A stretch of DNA of 52,013 nt from Oscillospiraceae bacterium (GTDB lineage: Bacteria > Bacillota > Clostridia > Oscillospirales > Ruminococcaceae). The position numbers were made by a program, and so were the translations under genes. The notes beneath the pieces are model-generated. The model did not search any database, was not told the origin of the DNA, and was given only the letters and a program-made list of their open reading frames with translations. The stretch is from positions 1 to 52,013 of the forward strand of contig CAAGJI010000027.1 of assembly GCA_900770195.1 (NCBI GenBank), written 5' to 3'. Each line of letters begins with the position of its first letter. Position 1 is the stretch's first letter. This document shows, in pieces, positions 1 through 7,941 of this stretch.

Positions 1-329
1 GAGGTGATACATAGCTAATTTATCAAGCAGTCGCCCCTCACGCAGGGGCGTGGATTGAAATGTCTGTTGTTATTGTGGCTGTGTCTGTCTGTATATGTTG
101 CCCCTCACGCAGGGGCGTGGATTGAAATTTCAAACCGCTTGCAAGTTTTGACATAGATGTTTTAGGTCGCCCCTCACGCAGGGGCGTGGATTGAAATGCA
201 CTATTATCTGACATTTGTACAAGTGCTTTAGGTCGCCCCTCACGCAGGGGCGTGGATTGAAATGTTGCAGAATGTTACTTTTACGCTGTTTTCTTTTGTC
301 GCCCCTCACGCAGGGGCGTGGATTGAAAT
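1..329 (+). CRISPR. Type I-C CRISPR array, leader-distal end (5 repeats)
   Basis: Five 32-bp repeats lie at 30-61, 97-128, 166-197, 232-263 and 298-329, separated by unique spacers of 35, 37, 34 and 34 bp; bases 1-29 are the end of another spacer, so the array continues to the left of the window. The repeat folds as CGCCCCT-CACGC-AGGGGCG and ends in GGATTGAAAT, the form typical of type I-C systems. In that family the GGATTGAAA(T/C) end becomes the 3' handle, so transcription should run rightward with the leader outside the window. The repeat at 97-128 differs at its third base (T instead of C); the others are identical. No cas gene is in the window. The array stops at 329 against a truncated LRR gene. 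Confidence 0.97.
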
Positions 330-925
330 TTTGATTTGATGATTGACGGATAATCAATTGAAGTAACAGTATCAGGGATGGTTATACTTGTAAGTTCTAC
401 GCAACTATGGAAAGCATAATCGCTTATTATTTTTACTGTATTTGGAATAACAACGTTTCCTTTGCAAGTTTCTCCATCAATAAGTATATTATTTACTATA
501 ACTAATGAATTTTCTTTTCGTTTATTTTCCAGCCATTTTGTATCATAAAAAGCATATGCTCCTATTGAAACTATCGATTTTAGGATTGTTATATTAACAA
601 TGCTATTACAACCAGAGAAAGTAGCATCATCAATTAAAGTCACACCTTCTTCTATTATGATTGATTTAATTGAATCATTATCATTAAATGGAGATCTATT
701 CTCATATTCTTCCATTTTTCCACTACCCGAAATAGTCAAAACCCCATCATTGCTCAAAAAGTAATAAACGTTTTCTCCACATTTTCCAGTTGACGGAATT
801 TCATCTTCTGCATGTGCATTAATAACATTATCCTTCACAAAATTAATAGTTTTACTGCTGAATGACAAGCTTGCACAAAGCATAGCCGCACCAACCGCCG
901 CTGAAATTATTTTTTTAAGTTTCAT
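281..925 (-). CDS. BspA-like LRR_5 secreted protein, 3'-truncated at the CRISPR array
   Basis: A signal peptide (MKLKKII, hydrophobic core, cleavage near NAHA-ED) is followed by a start typical of BspA-type surface proteins (CGENVYYFLSNDG, then LTISGSGKM) and then LRR_5 repeats of the form V.SIGAYAFYDT and LTSITIPDTVTSI. The start at 925 has a GGAG site about 9 bases upstream. Such proteins are normally several hundred residues long and exposed on the surface. Here recognisable LRR sequence ends near base 350, and the reading frame then runs into the last CRISPR repeat, giving a foreign tail (FQSTPLREGR) before a stop at 281. The gene is therefore a fragment of about 190 native residues and its product is probably not functional. 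No clear promoter seen. Confidence 0.8.
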   Translation of the reverse strand: MKLKKIISAAVGAAMLCASLSFSSKTINFVKDNVINAHAEDEIPSTGKCGENVYYFLSNDGVLTISGSGKMEEYENRSPFNDNDSIKSIIIEEGVTLIDDATFSGCNSIVNITILKSIVSIGAYAFYDTKWLENKRKENSLVIVNNILIDGETCKGNVVIPNTVKIISDYAFHSCVELTSITIPDTVTSIDYPSIIKSKFQSTPLREGRQKKTA

Positions 926-1041
926 ACTTTCACTCTCCTATAATATTATATTTTGTAATTTTTAATTACACACCTTAGTTATATATCTTATAGAAATAAA
1001 TTGATAGGTCTTTGTGTTAATTTTTTATAAATTATAATAAT

Positions 1042-1074
1042 AAAAAAGCAGAACTTAAATAGTTCTGCTTTTTT
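1042..1074 (-). terminator. Bidirectional rho-independent terminator
   Basis: Perfect stem AGCAGAACT/AGTTCTGCT with loop TAAAT, flanked by an A-run on the left and a T-run on the right. It sits just downstream of the leftward gene ending at 1082. Confidence 0.9.
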
Positions 1075-1081
1075 ATTATTT

Positions 1082-3454
1082 CTATCTCCAGAATTCAAAC
1101 ACTCTTGCAAATGAAAGAGCACCTGCCTGCCACGATGGAGAAAGTGCAGTTTTAGGAGAAACCCATTCAAATGTCTGACCAAAGTTTAAAATAACGCATA
1201 TAATCATTGAAACAATCATAAGTTTTTTCAGATGTTCACGTGTATTTTTCATGCAGCTTTGATATACAATAAATGCAATAACCAACGCACCAATTATAAT
1301 CTGCCATGCAAAGTCAACACAATATCTTGAACCATAGCCGCTTTCCCAAATTGAAGCCATTATCGCAAATGGACATACAATACATACTGCAAGTATAATA
1401 AGTGTATAAAGCTTTTTATTTTTATTTTCAGAAAGTCTGTATGCTTTTCTGAATTTTCCATATGAAAGAATAGGAAGTGCTTTCCATATAAGACCTATTG
1501 CAGAGAATGTTGCTAAGAAATAATATCCCTGCGGATCAAATGTCTGCAAATCCCCCGAAACAAAAAACGGAAAATCTTTCTGGAATTTTGGTATAACAAA
1601 CAAATAATCAAAAAATCCTATTGCAGCAAAATGTGTGTGGAATTGTGATGATGTAAAGTCATTTATTGTCAATGAATATTGTATTCCAAAATCAAGCGGA
1701 TTTTTAAATCTTACATAATTATAAATCACCTGAATTGAACCTATAGCCGCAAAAGGAACTAATGCACACAGAAAATATGGCAAATAATATTTTCCTTTTG
1801 ATTTTTTTGTTTCGGATTGTAATTCCCCTTTCTTTTTAAATCCTGCAAAAATAAGCAACAACGCTGCTATGCAATATACAGCCGTTGTAGGTCTGCAAAG
1901 TACAGCAAGACTTAAAAATGCTGTTGACATTGCAAGTCGCCAGTTTTTTATCTTTCCATCTCCTATGACATTTGAACTCATCATAAAATATGCACCAACT
2001 GCAACGCATACAAAACCTGATGTCTGTGCAACCTCATAGAAATTTGACAAATTAAAACAAAACCATATTCCTGATGAAAGCTGCATTATAACACATCCCA
2101 TCAGTGCAAGTGAACTGTTTATTTTTTTGAAAAACTTTTCTATAAAGCATAAATAAAATTTTGTCAGGAATATTATTCCAATGATTCCAAAAAGGAAAAT
2201 TGCCCATATTGACGGAAAATAATAACCTGTAATCAAATGATACGGCAAAAATAAAGTAAGAACAGGACCAATACCATAATAAGAATAATATTTACCATTA
2301 AAATACAAATGATCCCATGGGTATGAACCTATTTCTCCAACTTCACGCTGACTTCCATCATAAGGATTTTCAAGTGCCTCAAGTGCTTCATTCATTTCAA
2401 TATCAAGAGAAGTTCTTCCATCAGCAAATGCATCTACTATTTCCTGTGTTATCTGATTACCTGATTCTGATTGAAAATCTTTTTTAATACTGTGATTTTC
2501 ATCAGTATAACGTGACGTATTTGCAAGAATCAAAGCAGGTATAACAAGTGCAACAGTAAATATCCATACAGCTGCTTTGACATATCGCTTATTTTCATCA
2601 TAACTTCTTCTTGAAAATTCTGACATTGCAAGCAGATATATTATAAGACTTCCTAAAAATAAAACAAGAAATCTTGTAAAAGAAAAATCAAGCATTATAG
2701 GTTTGTTGACTGTTATTTTTTTAAGTATTATTGTTTCACCTTCATCAGTATTGAAAGAAAATTTTATATCATGTACTTTTCCTGAAAAATTGCACGGAAT
2801 AGTTTGACTTCTTTCATTTCCACGTATAACTTCAGCAGAAGCAATTCCATTTCTATATGAAGCTGAATGCGAATCATCAGACATATCAATGCTAATATCC
2901 ACATATCCTTTTTTATTTGAAACAGCATCAAAAGAAACTGTTCCAACAGGGGTATTCAAACCTTTAAACTCGATTGATGAATATCCGCTTTCAACATTAT
3001 CTCCGTTCGACAAATCAAAATTTTCTGTAACAGCAGAAGATAAATCCAGTGTTTTTTCAGGGTAATCCCCTAAAAACAAATGCGTTGAATTAAAGTTAAA
3101 AACAAAAAGTTCGAGTACAAGGCAAATTGTAAGTGAGTGAATTGAAAAATTCAAAAGCTTTTTAAATTTTTCAGGAATTTTTTCCCGAAAAAGCAAAAAC
3201 AATATAACAATTACACTGTACAGGGTATTCCAACAAGAAAGAAGATGATATCCTCCAAAATCTAAAAGTCCTGCGAAATCAGTAATTGAAAGAATTGATG
3301 ACAACACCGCCGTACTACCAACTATTGTCAAAGATTTTTTTCTGATTACTTCAAGTATTTTCCTTTTTGTTCCTGATGTGTTTACGTAAATAACAAGTGT
3401 AGAAATTAAAAATAATATCACGCTTATTACAAACATTGCTACTTCAATTTTCAT
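1082..3454 (-). CDS. Large polytopic membrane protein, GT-C-like glycosyltransferase candidate
   Basis: 790 residues with about a dozen hydrophobic segments. The N-terminal third has four membrane spans and then a soluble stretch (about residues 135-255) that looks beta-rich and extracytoplasmic. The C-terminal part begins with a span near 260 and carries the conserved-looking stretch YPWDHLYFNGKYYSYYGIGP followed by LTLFLPYHLI, which I associate with GT-C/RgtA-like membrane proteins of Firmicutes that use lipid-linked sugars. The acidic residue before the second group of spans fits a GT-C catalytic loop, but no single motif proves activity. The ATG at 3454 has an AGGATCAGG site upstream and its own promoter (3496-3524). 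It is a single-gene unit with its own terminator. Assignment to a sugar or pathway is not possible. Confidence 0.6.
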   Translation of the reverse strand: MKIEVAMFVISVILFLISTLVIYVNTSGTKRKILEVIRKKSLTIVGSTAVLSSILSITDFAGLLDFGGYHLLSCWNTLYSVIVILFLLFREKIPEKFKKLLNFSIHSLTICLVLELFVFNFNSTHLFLGDYPEKTLDLSSAVTENFDLSNGDNVESGYSSIEFKGLNTPVGTVSFDAVSNKKGYVDISIDMSDDSHSASYRNGIASAEVIRGNERSQTIPCNFSGKVHDIKFSFNTDEGETIILKKITVNKPIMLDFSFTRFLVLFLGSLIIYLLAMSEFSRRSYDENKRYVKAAVWIFTVALVIPALILANTSRYTDENHSIKKDFQSESGNQITQEIVDAFADGRTSLDIEMNEALEALENPYDGSQREVGEIGSYPWDHLYFNGKYYSYYGIGPVLTLFLPYHLITGYYFPSIWAIFLFGIIGIIFLTKFYLCFIEKFFKKINSSLALMGCVIMQLSSGIWFCFNLSNFYEVAQTSGFVCVAVGAYFMMSSNVIGDGKIKNWRLAMSTAFLSLAVLCRPTTAVYCIAALLLIFAGFKKKGELQSETKKSKGKYYLPYFLCALVPFAAIGSIQVIYNYVRFKNPLDFGIQYSLTINDFTSSQFHTHFAAIGFFDYLFVIPKFQKDFPFFVSGDLQTFDPQGYYFLATFSAIGLIWKALPILSYGKFRKAYRLSENKNKKLYTLIILAVCIVCPFAIMASIWESGYGSRYCVDFAWQIIIGALVIAFIVYQSCMKNTREHLKKLMIVSMIICVILNFGQTFEWVSPKTALSPSWQAGALSFARVFEFWR

Positions 3455-3495
3455 TTTTTAAACCTGATCCTTTACTTTTATATTATTATGTTAAT

Positions 3496-3524
3496 ATTAT
3501 ACAACATATTAAATTAAAAGTCAA
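3496..3524 (-). promoter_or_regulatory. Sigma-A promoter for the 790-aa membrane protein
   Basis: On the minus strand TTGACT (3524-3519), a 17-base spacer, and TATAAT (3501-3496), about 40 bases upstream of the ATG at 3454. Confidence 0.8.
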
Positions 3525-3559
3525 TATGTTTGAAAAAATGATTTAAATCATAATATCCC

Positions 3560-3594
3560 CAAAAATCCCCGCAAATGCCGTAACATTTGCGGGG
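3560..3594 (-). terminator. Terminator of the GH13 gene
   Basis: Perfect 11-bp stem CCCCGCAAATG/CATTTGCGGGG (3567-3577 with 3584-3594). Read on the minus strand it is followed by ATTTTT. It lies 30 bases past the stop of the GH13 gene. Confidence 0.85.
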
Positions 3595-3623
3595 TGGAAA
3601 ATTTAAACAAACATATTTTACAA

Positions 3624-5189
3624 TCACATTTTGAATATAGTAACGCTTTCTGCAGGAACTGTAAGTTTGCCGTTTTCAAGCTTCGATTCACCGCCATGTG
3701 AATAAAGAACAGTTTCAGGATTTGCTGAATTAATTTTGCAAGCAACTTCATCTGATGAAGGGTTAACTGCAACAATTATCGATTCCTCATCATTGAATCT
3801 GCGGTAAACAAGAGGATATTTATTCTTTTCAACATAAAGTATTTCAATTTCGCCATTGCTGTGGAGTGCTGAATTTTTCTGACGTATTTCAAGAATATTT
3901 TTTATAACTGAATATATTGAATCTTTGTCTGCAATTGCTTTTTCTACTGTTGGTCTGTTTTTATCTTCATCTATCGGAATGTAAAGCATTTCAGGTTCAG
4001 CTGTTGAAAATCCTGCATTTACTGTGCTGTCCCACTGCATAGGTGAACGTGAACCTGTTCTTTCAAAACCGCCTTCAACAGATTTTATTCCGTCAAGATA
4101 TTTCATTCCTATTTCATCGCCATAGTAAACAAATGGAGCACCAGGCATTGTAAGAATAAATGCAAATGCGATTTTTATTTCTTCATTATCAAGACGGCTT
4201 GAAATTCTTGGCATATCGTGATTTCCTGATGGGAAACAAATAAGACCTTTTCCTTCTGTTTTCTTGTAATTGTTCATGTATGTTTCAATAAATACAGAAG
4301 CATCTCCCTTTCCTCTGCGTGAGAAAAACGGTTCTTCTACTCTGAAAAGGTCGTTATAATGTGATGGACCAAAATGAAGAAGGAAATCCATATGGAAACC
4401 GCCCATAAGTGATTTATCAGCTTCACCCCATTCAGAAATCATAACAGCTTCAGGAAATTCAGCATCAAGGAACGCTCTGAACTCTCTCCAAAGAGCAACT
4501 GTTGCACTTGAATCATCATCACCTTTAACAAGAGAATGTGCCATATCAACTCTGAAGCCGTCACAGCCCATCTGAAGCCAGAACCTCATAACATCTTTCA
4601 TTGCTTCTCTTGTTGCTTTAGGGCCTTCATCATCTACTGACTGCATCCAAGGCTTTGTCGGTTTTGCAAAACCATAATTAAGTGCAGGCTGAATTGTGTA
4701 AAAATTAGATGCACATACACCGTCTCTGTCTGAAAGTCCACGAATTGAACCTGTTATTCCTTCAATTCCTGCAACATCTTCCCATGCATTGTCCGACCAG
4801 ATATATCTGTCTGAAAATTCATTTTTTTCAGGTTTAAGCGATTCTTTAAACCAAGGGTGATAAATTGAAGTATGTCCAGGAACAAGGTCAAGTATTACAT
4901 GCATACCAAGTTTATGTGCTTCAATAAAGAAATTCTTAAGGTCTTCATTTGTACCATATCTTGATGCAACTTTTTTATAATCTGAAACGTCATATCCTGC
5001 ATCAAAGAAAGGTGATTCAAAACACGGATTAATCCATATTGCATTACAGCCAGTGCCTTTTATATATGGAAGTCTTTTTATCATTCCGTTTATATCGCCT
5101 ATTCCATCTGCATTTGTATCCTGAAAACTCTGTGGATAAATTTCGTAAAATACGGCATTTTCGAGCCATTTTGGATTTGTGTTGTTCAT
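3624..5189 (-). CDS. GH13 alpha-glucosidase / oligo-1,6-glucosidase-like enzyme
   Basis: 521 residues without signal peptide, so cytoplasmic. It opens with WLENAVFYEIYPQSF and DTNADGIGDINGM, classic for GH13 oligosaccharide hydrolases. The conserved regions are visible: DLVPGH (region I, with Gly where many members have Asn), GFRVDMAH (nucleophile Asp), MISEWGE (acid/base Glu) and SGNHD (transition-state Asp), then a small beta C-terminal domain. The expected reaction is hydrolysis of short alpha-glucans or alpha-glucosides taken up by the cell; exact linkage preference is not readable. The ATG is preceded by AGGAGG with good spacing. A divergent AraC regulator starts 192 bases away with superimposed promoters, suggesting sugar-dependent control. 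A terminator follows at 3567-3594. Confidence 0.92.
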   Translation of the reverse strand: MNNTNPKWLENAVFYEIYPQSFQDTNADGIGDINGMIKRLPYIKGTGCNAIWINPCFESPFFDAGYDVSDYKKVASRYGTNEDLKNFFIEAHKLGMHVILDLVPGHTSIYHPWFKESLKPEKNEFSDRYIWSDNAWEDVAGIEGITGSIRGLSDRDGVCASNFYTIQPALNYGFAKPTKPWMQSVDDEGPKATREAMKDVMRFWLQMGCDGFRVDMAHSLVKGDDDSSATVALWREFRAFLDAEFPEAVMISEWGEADKSLMGGFHMDFLLHFGPSHYNDLFRVEEPFFSRRGKGDASVFIETYMNNYKKTEGKGLICFPSGNHDMPRISSRLDNEEIKIAFAFILTMPGAPFVYYGDEIGMKYLDGIKSVEGGFERTGSRSPMQWDSTVNAGFSTAEPEMLYIPIDEDKNRPTVEKAIADKDSIYSVIKNILEIRQKNSALHSNGEIEILYVEKNKYPLVYRRFNDEESIIVAVNPSSDEVACKINSANPETVLYSHGGESKLENGKLTVPAESVTIFKM

Positions 5190-5248
5190 AATCTGAGTAC
5201 CTCCTGAATATTTTTGTTTTTTTGTGATTTAAGTTTGATTTATTATGT

Positions 5249-5277
5249 CATAAGGGATTGACTTTCTTTACCTTATG
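5249..5277. promoter_or_regulatory. Candidate regulator-binding inverted repeat
   Basis: CATAAGG (5249-5255) and CCTTATG (5271-5277) form a 7-bp inverted repeat with a 15-base gap. It straddles the -35 of the araC-type promoter and the start region of the GH13 transcript, a plausible site for the neighbouring AraC protein. Inference from position only. Confidence 0.4.
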
Positions 5278-5286
5278 TGCTATATT
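5258..5286 (+). promoter_or_regulatory. Sigma-A promoter of the AraC regulator
   Basis: TTGACT (5258-5263), a 17-base spacer, TATATT (5281-5286). It overlaps the opposing GH13 promoter, sharing bases 5284-5286 between the two -10 boxes. Confidence 0.75.
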
Positions 5287-5312
5287 ATATCCTGAAAGAA
5301 GATTTTTTTCAA
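5284..5312 (-). promoter_or_regulatory. Sigma-A promoter of the GH13 gene
   Basis: On the minus strand TTGAAA (5312-5307), a 17-base spacer, TATAAT (5289-5284). The predicted start near 5277 gives a leader of about 90 bases. Confidence 0.78.
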
Positions 5313-5381
5313 ATACTATATCTTCAATTTTTTGTACTATTTCTACATTTTAAAAAAATATTTTTCAGAAAGGATTTTTAT

Positions 5382-6251
5382 ATGGATAAACAGCAGTTTT
5401 ATGAAAAAGCAAAACATGGAACTCCAAGATTTCCTGTTGCCTGCTTTAAAACAACATCAGATACAAATCAGTTTCAAGTACCTCTTCACTGGCACAACAG
5501 TGTTGAAATAATGATGATGTTCAACGGAAATGCTGATGTTACAATTGATAATAGAATCATAAAAGCAAAAGAAAATGATATTATTATAATAAACAGCGGT
5601 GAACTTCACAGAATAACATCAGATAATGAAAATCTTTTTTACAGCACATTTATTTTCCCAATTAAAATGCTTGTTTTTTCAAGTGATGATGATGCACAAA
5701 ATTATCTCGAACCCCTTATTATGAATACATTGAAATTCAAAACATTGCCTGACAACGAAAATTTAAAAGAAGAACTTCATTTAGTTCTCGATAAAATATT
5801 AAATATAACAGAAAAAAAAGAAAAAGGCTTTGAACTTATGACTAAAGCACTTTTCCTTGAAATAATCACACTTTTTTTTAAATATAATCAATTAGTGGAA
5901 AACAAAAAAACGGAAAACGGAAAAAGCGAACGTCTTAAAGAAATCCTTCGATATATAAGTAAAAATTATTATTCAGAACTTAGCATACCGTCAATGGCTG
6001 AAAAATTTCATATGTCCGAAAAATATTTTTCCAGATATTTCAGAGTTTCAACAGGTCAAAATTTTACTGAATATCTAAATACTTTAAGAATAGAAAAATC
6101 CCTTGAATTTCTGCGATATACAGATAATTCTATCACCGATATAGCTCTTGACTGCGGTTATGAAAATATAAGCTATTTCAACAGAATTTTCAAAAGATAT
6201 ATGAACACCTCTCCTCTTAAGTACAGAAATTCTTTTGGAAAGAAAAATTGA
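5382..6251 (+). CDS. AraC-family transcriptional regulator
   Basis: 289 residues from the ATG at 5382, which has GAAAGGA upstream; the longer frame back to 5277 would start inside the -10 box of its own promoter, so it is rejected. The N-terminal half is a cupin-type sensing domain (HWHNSVEIMMMF, GELHRI) and the last 100 residues are the double helix-turn-helix of the family (LSIPSMAEKFHMSEKYFSRY, then ITDIALDCGYENISYFNRIF and TSPLKYR). Family members of this type usually activate carbohydrate genes when sugar binds the cupin domain. It is divergent from the GH13 gene with shared control DNA, so that gene is its likely target. Effector unknown. Confidence 0.93.
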   Translation: MDKQQFYEKAKHGTPRFPVACFKTTSDTNQFQVPLHWHNSVEIMMMFNGNADVTIDNRIIKAKENDIIIINSGELHRITSDNENLFYSTFIFPIKMLVFSSDDDAQNYLEPLIMNTLKFKTLPDNENLKEELHLVLDKILNITEKKEKGFELMTKALFLEIITLFFKYNQLVENKKTENGKSERLKEILRYISKNYYSELSIPSMAEKFHMSEKYFSRYFRVSTGQNFTEYLNTLRIEKSLEFLRYTDNSITDIALDCGYENISYFNRIFKRYMNTSPLKYRNSFGKKN

Positions 6252-6286
6252 CTCCTGATTATTATATCAGAAGTCAGAAGTTTTTA
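6250..6286 (+). terminator. Terminator after the AraC gene
   Basis: Stem GACTCCTGAT/ATCAGAAGTC (6250-6259 with 6266-6275, one mismatch), followed within a few bases by TTTTTA. It overlaps the stop codon region of the AraC gene. Confidence 0.6.
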
Positions 6287-6287
6287 G

Positions 6288-7934
6288 TTACTTGTTACTC
6301 TCCTCAAGCATACTTTCAAATTCAGATTTACAAACCGGTTTTGAGTAATAATATCCTTGCAGGTAATCAGGTTCAAGACCTCTTATAATATCATCAACCT
6401 CTTTATTTTCAACACCTTCAACAACAACTCTGCATTTAAGCATATTACAAAGATTTATAATCGATTTTATTATGGCAAAATCGACTGTATGTCCGTCAAG
6501 TGCAATTTCACGAACAAAAGAATGTTCTATTTTGATATTATCAGCCGGAAGTTTTTTAAGCATTTCCATTGAAGCATAGCCTGTACCAAAGTCATCAAGT
6601 GCGATTTTAAAGCCGTTTTTTCTTATTTCGGTGAAAACCTCCGCAAGTCTTTCAGGTGTATCAACCTTACAGCTTTCTGTAAGTTCAAGTACCATATCAC
6701 TGTTTTCAATTCCATATTTTTCAGAAGTTTCAAGAAGATGTTCAACATACCCCTTTTCAAGGAATTGTCTGTATGAAACATTAAAACTCACCTTAAAATC
6801 GCCATATTTTTTCTTCCAGATGCTTTGTTGCTTCATTGCAGTTTCCATTACCCATCTTCCGACTTCAATTATTTTTCCGTTATCTTCAAGGATAGGTATA
6901 AATTCCATAGGATATGAATTTTTTATCGTTTTACCTTTCCATCTTAAAAGTGCCTCACATCCAAGAATTTCTCTTCCTCTTGCATTTATCCAAGGCTGAT
7001 AGAAAAGTTCAAATCCCTCAAAATTATTATTTATACTTTGATTAAGTTCCTTTTTAACTGTTTCAAGACGAACCTGTTTTTGTTCAATTGTTTCAGAATA
7101 AAATCTTATATTTCCCCTATCATTTGATTTGACATATGAAAGCGTCATATCAAGTTTGTCTATTATCGAATCATTGTCAAGAGTATTATCTGAAAGTTCT
7201 ATTGCAGAAGCTGAAACAGAAAAATCAAGTATATTTCCATCTATAGTTTCAACATTTTTTGCCATTGAACTTATTTTGTCAAACAATTCAAATGTTTGTT
7301 TTTTTGTATATTCAGGAAGAATTATAATAAATTTGTCATTAAGGAAATAATAAACTTTATACTGAGATCCAAGCATACTGCAAAGTTTTTTCACTATTTT
7401 TGCAAGAAGTTTTTCGCTGTATCTGTAGCCGAATTCGTTTATTACCCTTTTAAATTTGTCTATTCCAAGAAGCATAACAGTTCCGCTAAATTCTGAAAAA
7501 TCCGCTGCATAAAATTCATTTTTTGTCGGTAAACCTGTTGTTTCATCATACTTACTTTGCTTATCAAGTCTTGTCATCATACCGCCAAAAACCGATTTTT
7601 CGCCATTTTTATCATATAGCATAGTACCATTGCACTGTACCCAGACATATTTTCCAAATTTATTTTTTGCTCTGTACTGACAGTTATGACGGTCTGTAAC
7701 TCCTTCATAAACAGACTTTATATCCTTCATATACGTTTCAAGGTCGTCAGGATGAATTTTTTTCGGCCATATATTAGATGTATCTTCAAAACTCTCTTTT
7801 GGTATATCAAAAAAATCAATTGCATTCTGTGACCATCTTGTGTGACCTGTTTTCATATCTGTAACATATATGTAAACGCTGTCTGAAGCATCTGCAAAAA
7901 CATCAAACAAAGGATTATTAAGTATTTCATCCAT
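6288..7934 (-). CDS. PAS-GGDEF(degenerate)-EAL cyclic-di-GMP phosphodiesterase
   Basis: 548 residues, soluble. A PAS domain occupies about residues 10-125 (YVTDMKTGHTRWSQNAIDFF ... CQYRAKNKFGKYVWVQCNG). The GGDEF domain that follows has FLNDKF in place of GGDEF, so it should not make cyclic di-GMP; such domains can still bind GTP as a regulator. The EAL domain (about 300-545) keeps the catalytic set: CEALLRW (Glu 327), Asn in SFNVSY, ELTES, DDFGTG, Lys in NIKIEH, VEGVE and the Gln of LQGYY. It should hydrolyse cyclic di-GMP. The start lies 7 bases after the stop of the FIST-GGDEF cyclase gene, so one operon encodes synthesis and breakdown of the messenger. PAS ligand unknown. Confidence 0.92.
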   Translation of the reverse strand: MDEILNNPLFDVFADASDSVYIYVTDMKTGHTRWSQNAIDFFDIPKESFEDTSNIWPKKIHPDDLETYMKDIKSVYEGVTDRHNCQYRAKNKFGKYVWVQCNGTMLYDKNGEKSVFGGMMTRLDKQSKYDETTGLPTKNEFYAADFSEFSGTVMLLGIDKFKRVINEFGYRYSEKLLAKIVKKLCSMLGSQYKVYYFLNDKFIIILPEYTKKQTFELFDKISSMAKNVETIDGNILDFSVSASAIELSDNTLDNDSIIDKLDMTLSYVKSNDRGNIRFYSETIEQKQVRLETVKKELNQSINNNFEGFELFYQPWINARGREILGCEALLRWKGKTIKNSYPMEFIPILEDNGKIIEVGRWVMETAMKQQSIWKKKYGDFKVSFNVSYRQFLEKGYVEHLLETSEKYGIENSDMVLELTESCKVDTPERLAEVFTEIRKNGFKIALDDFGTGYASMEMLKKLPADNIKIEHSFVREIALDGHTVDFAIIKSIINLCNMLKCRVVVEGVENKEVDDIIRGLEPDYLQGYYYSKPVCKSEFESMLEESNK

Positions 7935-7941
7935 ACAAATA

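Noticed and set aside
1..329. Search for cas genes next to the array
   Set aside because: None of the proteins in the window resembles Cas3, Cas5, Cas7, Cas8c, Cas4, Cas1 or Cas2; they must lie to the left or elsewhere.
130..357. 75-aa frame on the minus strand with repeated NPRPCVRGD
   Set aside because: It is the translation of the CRISPR repeats and spacers, not a gene.
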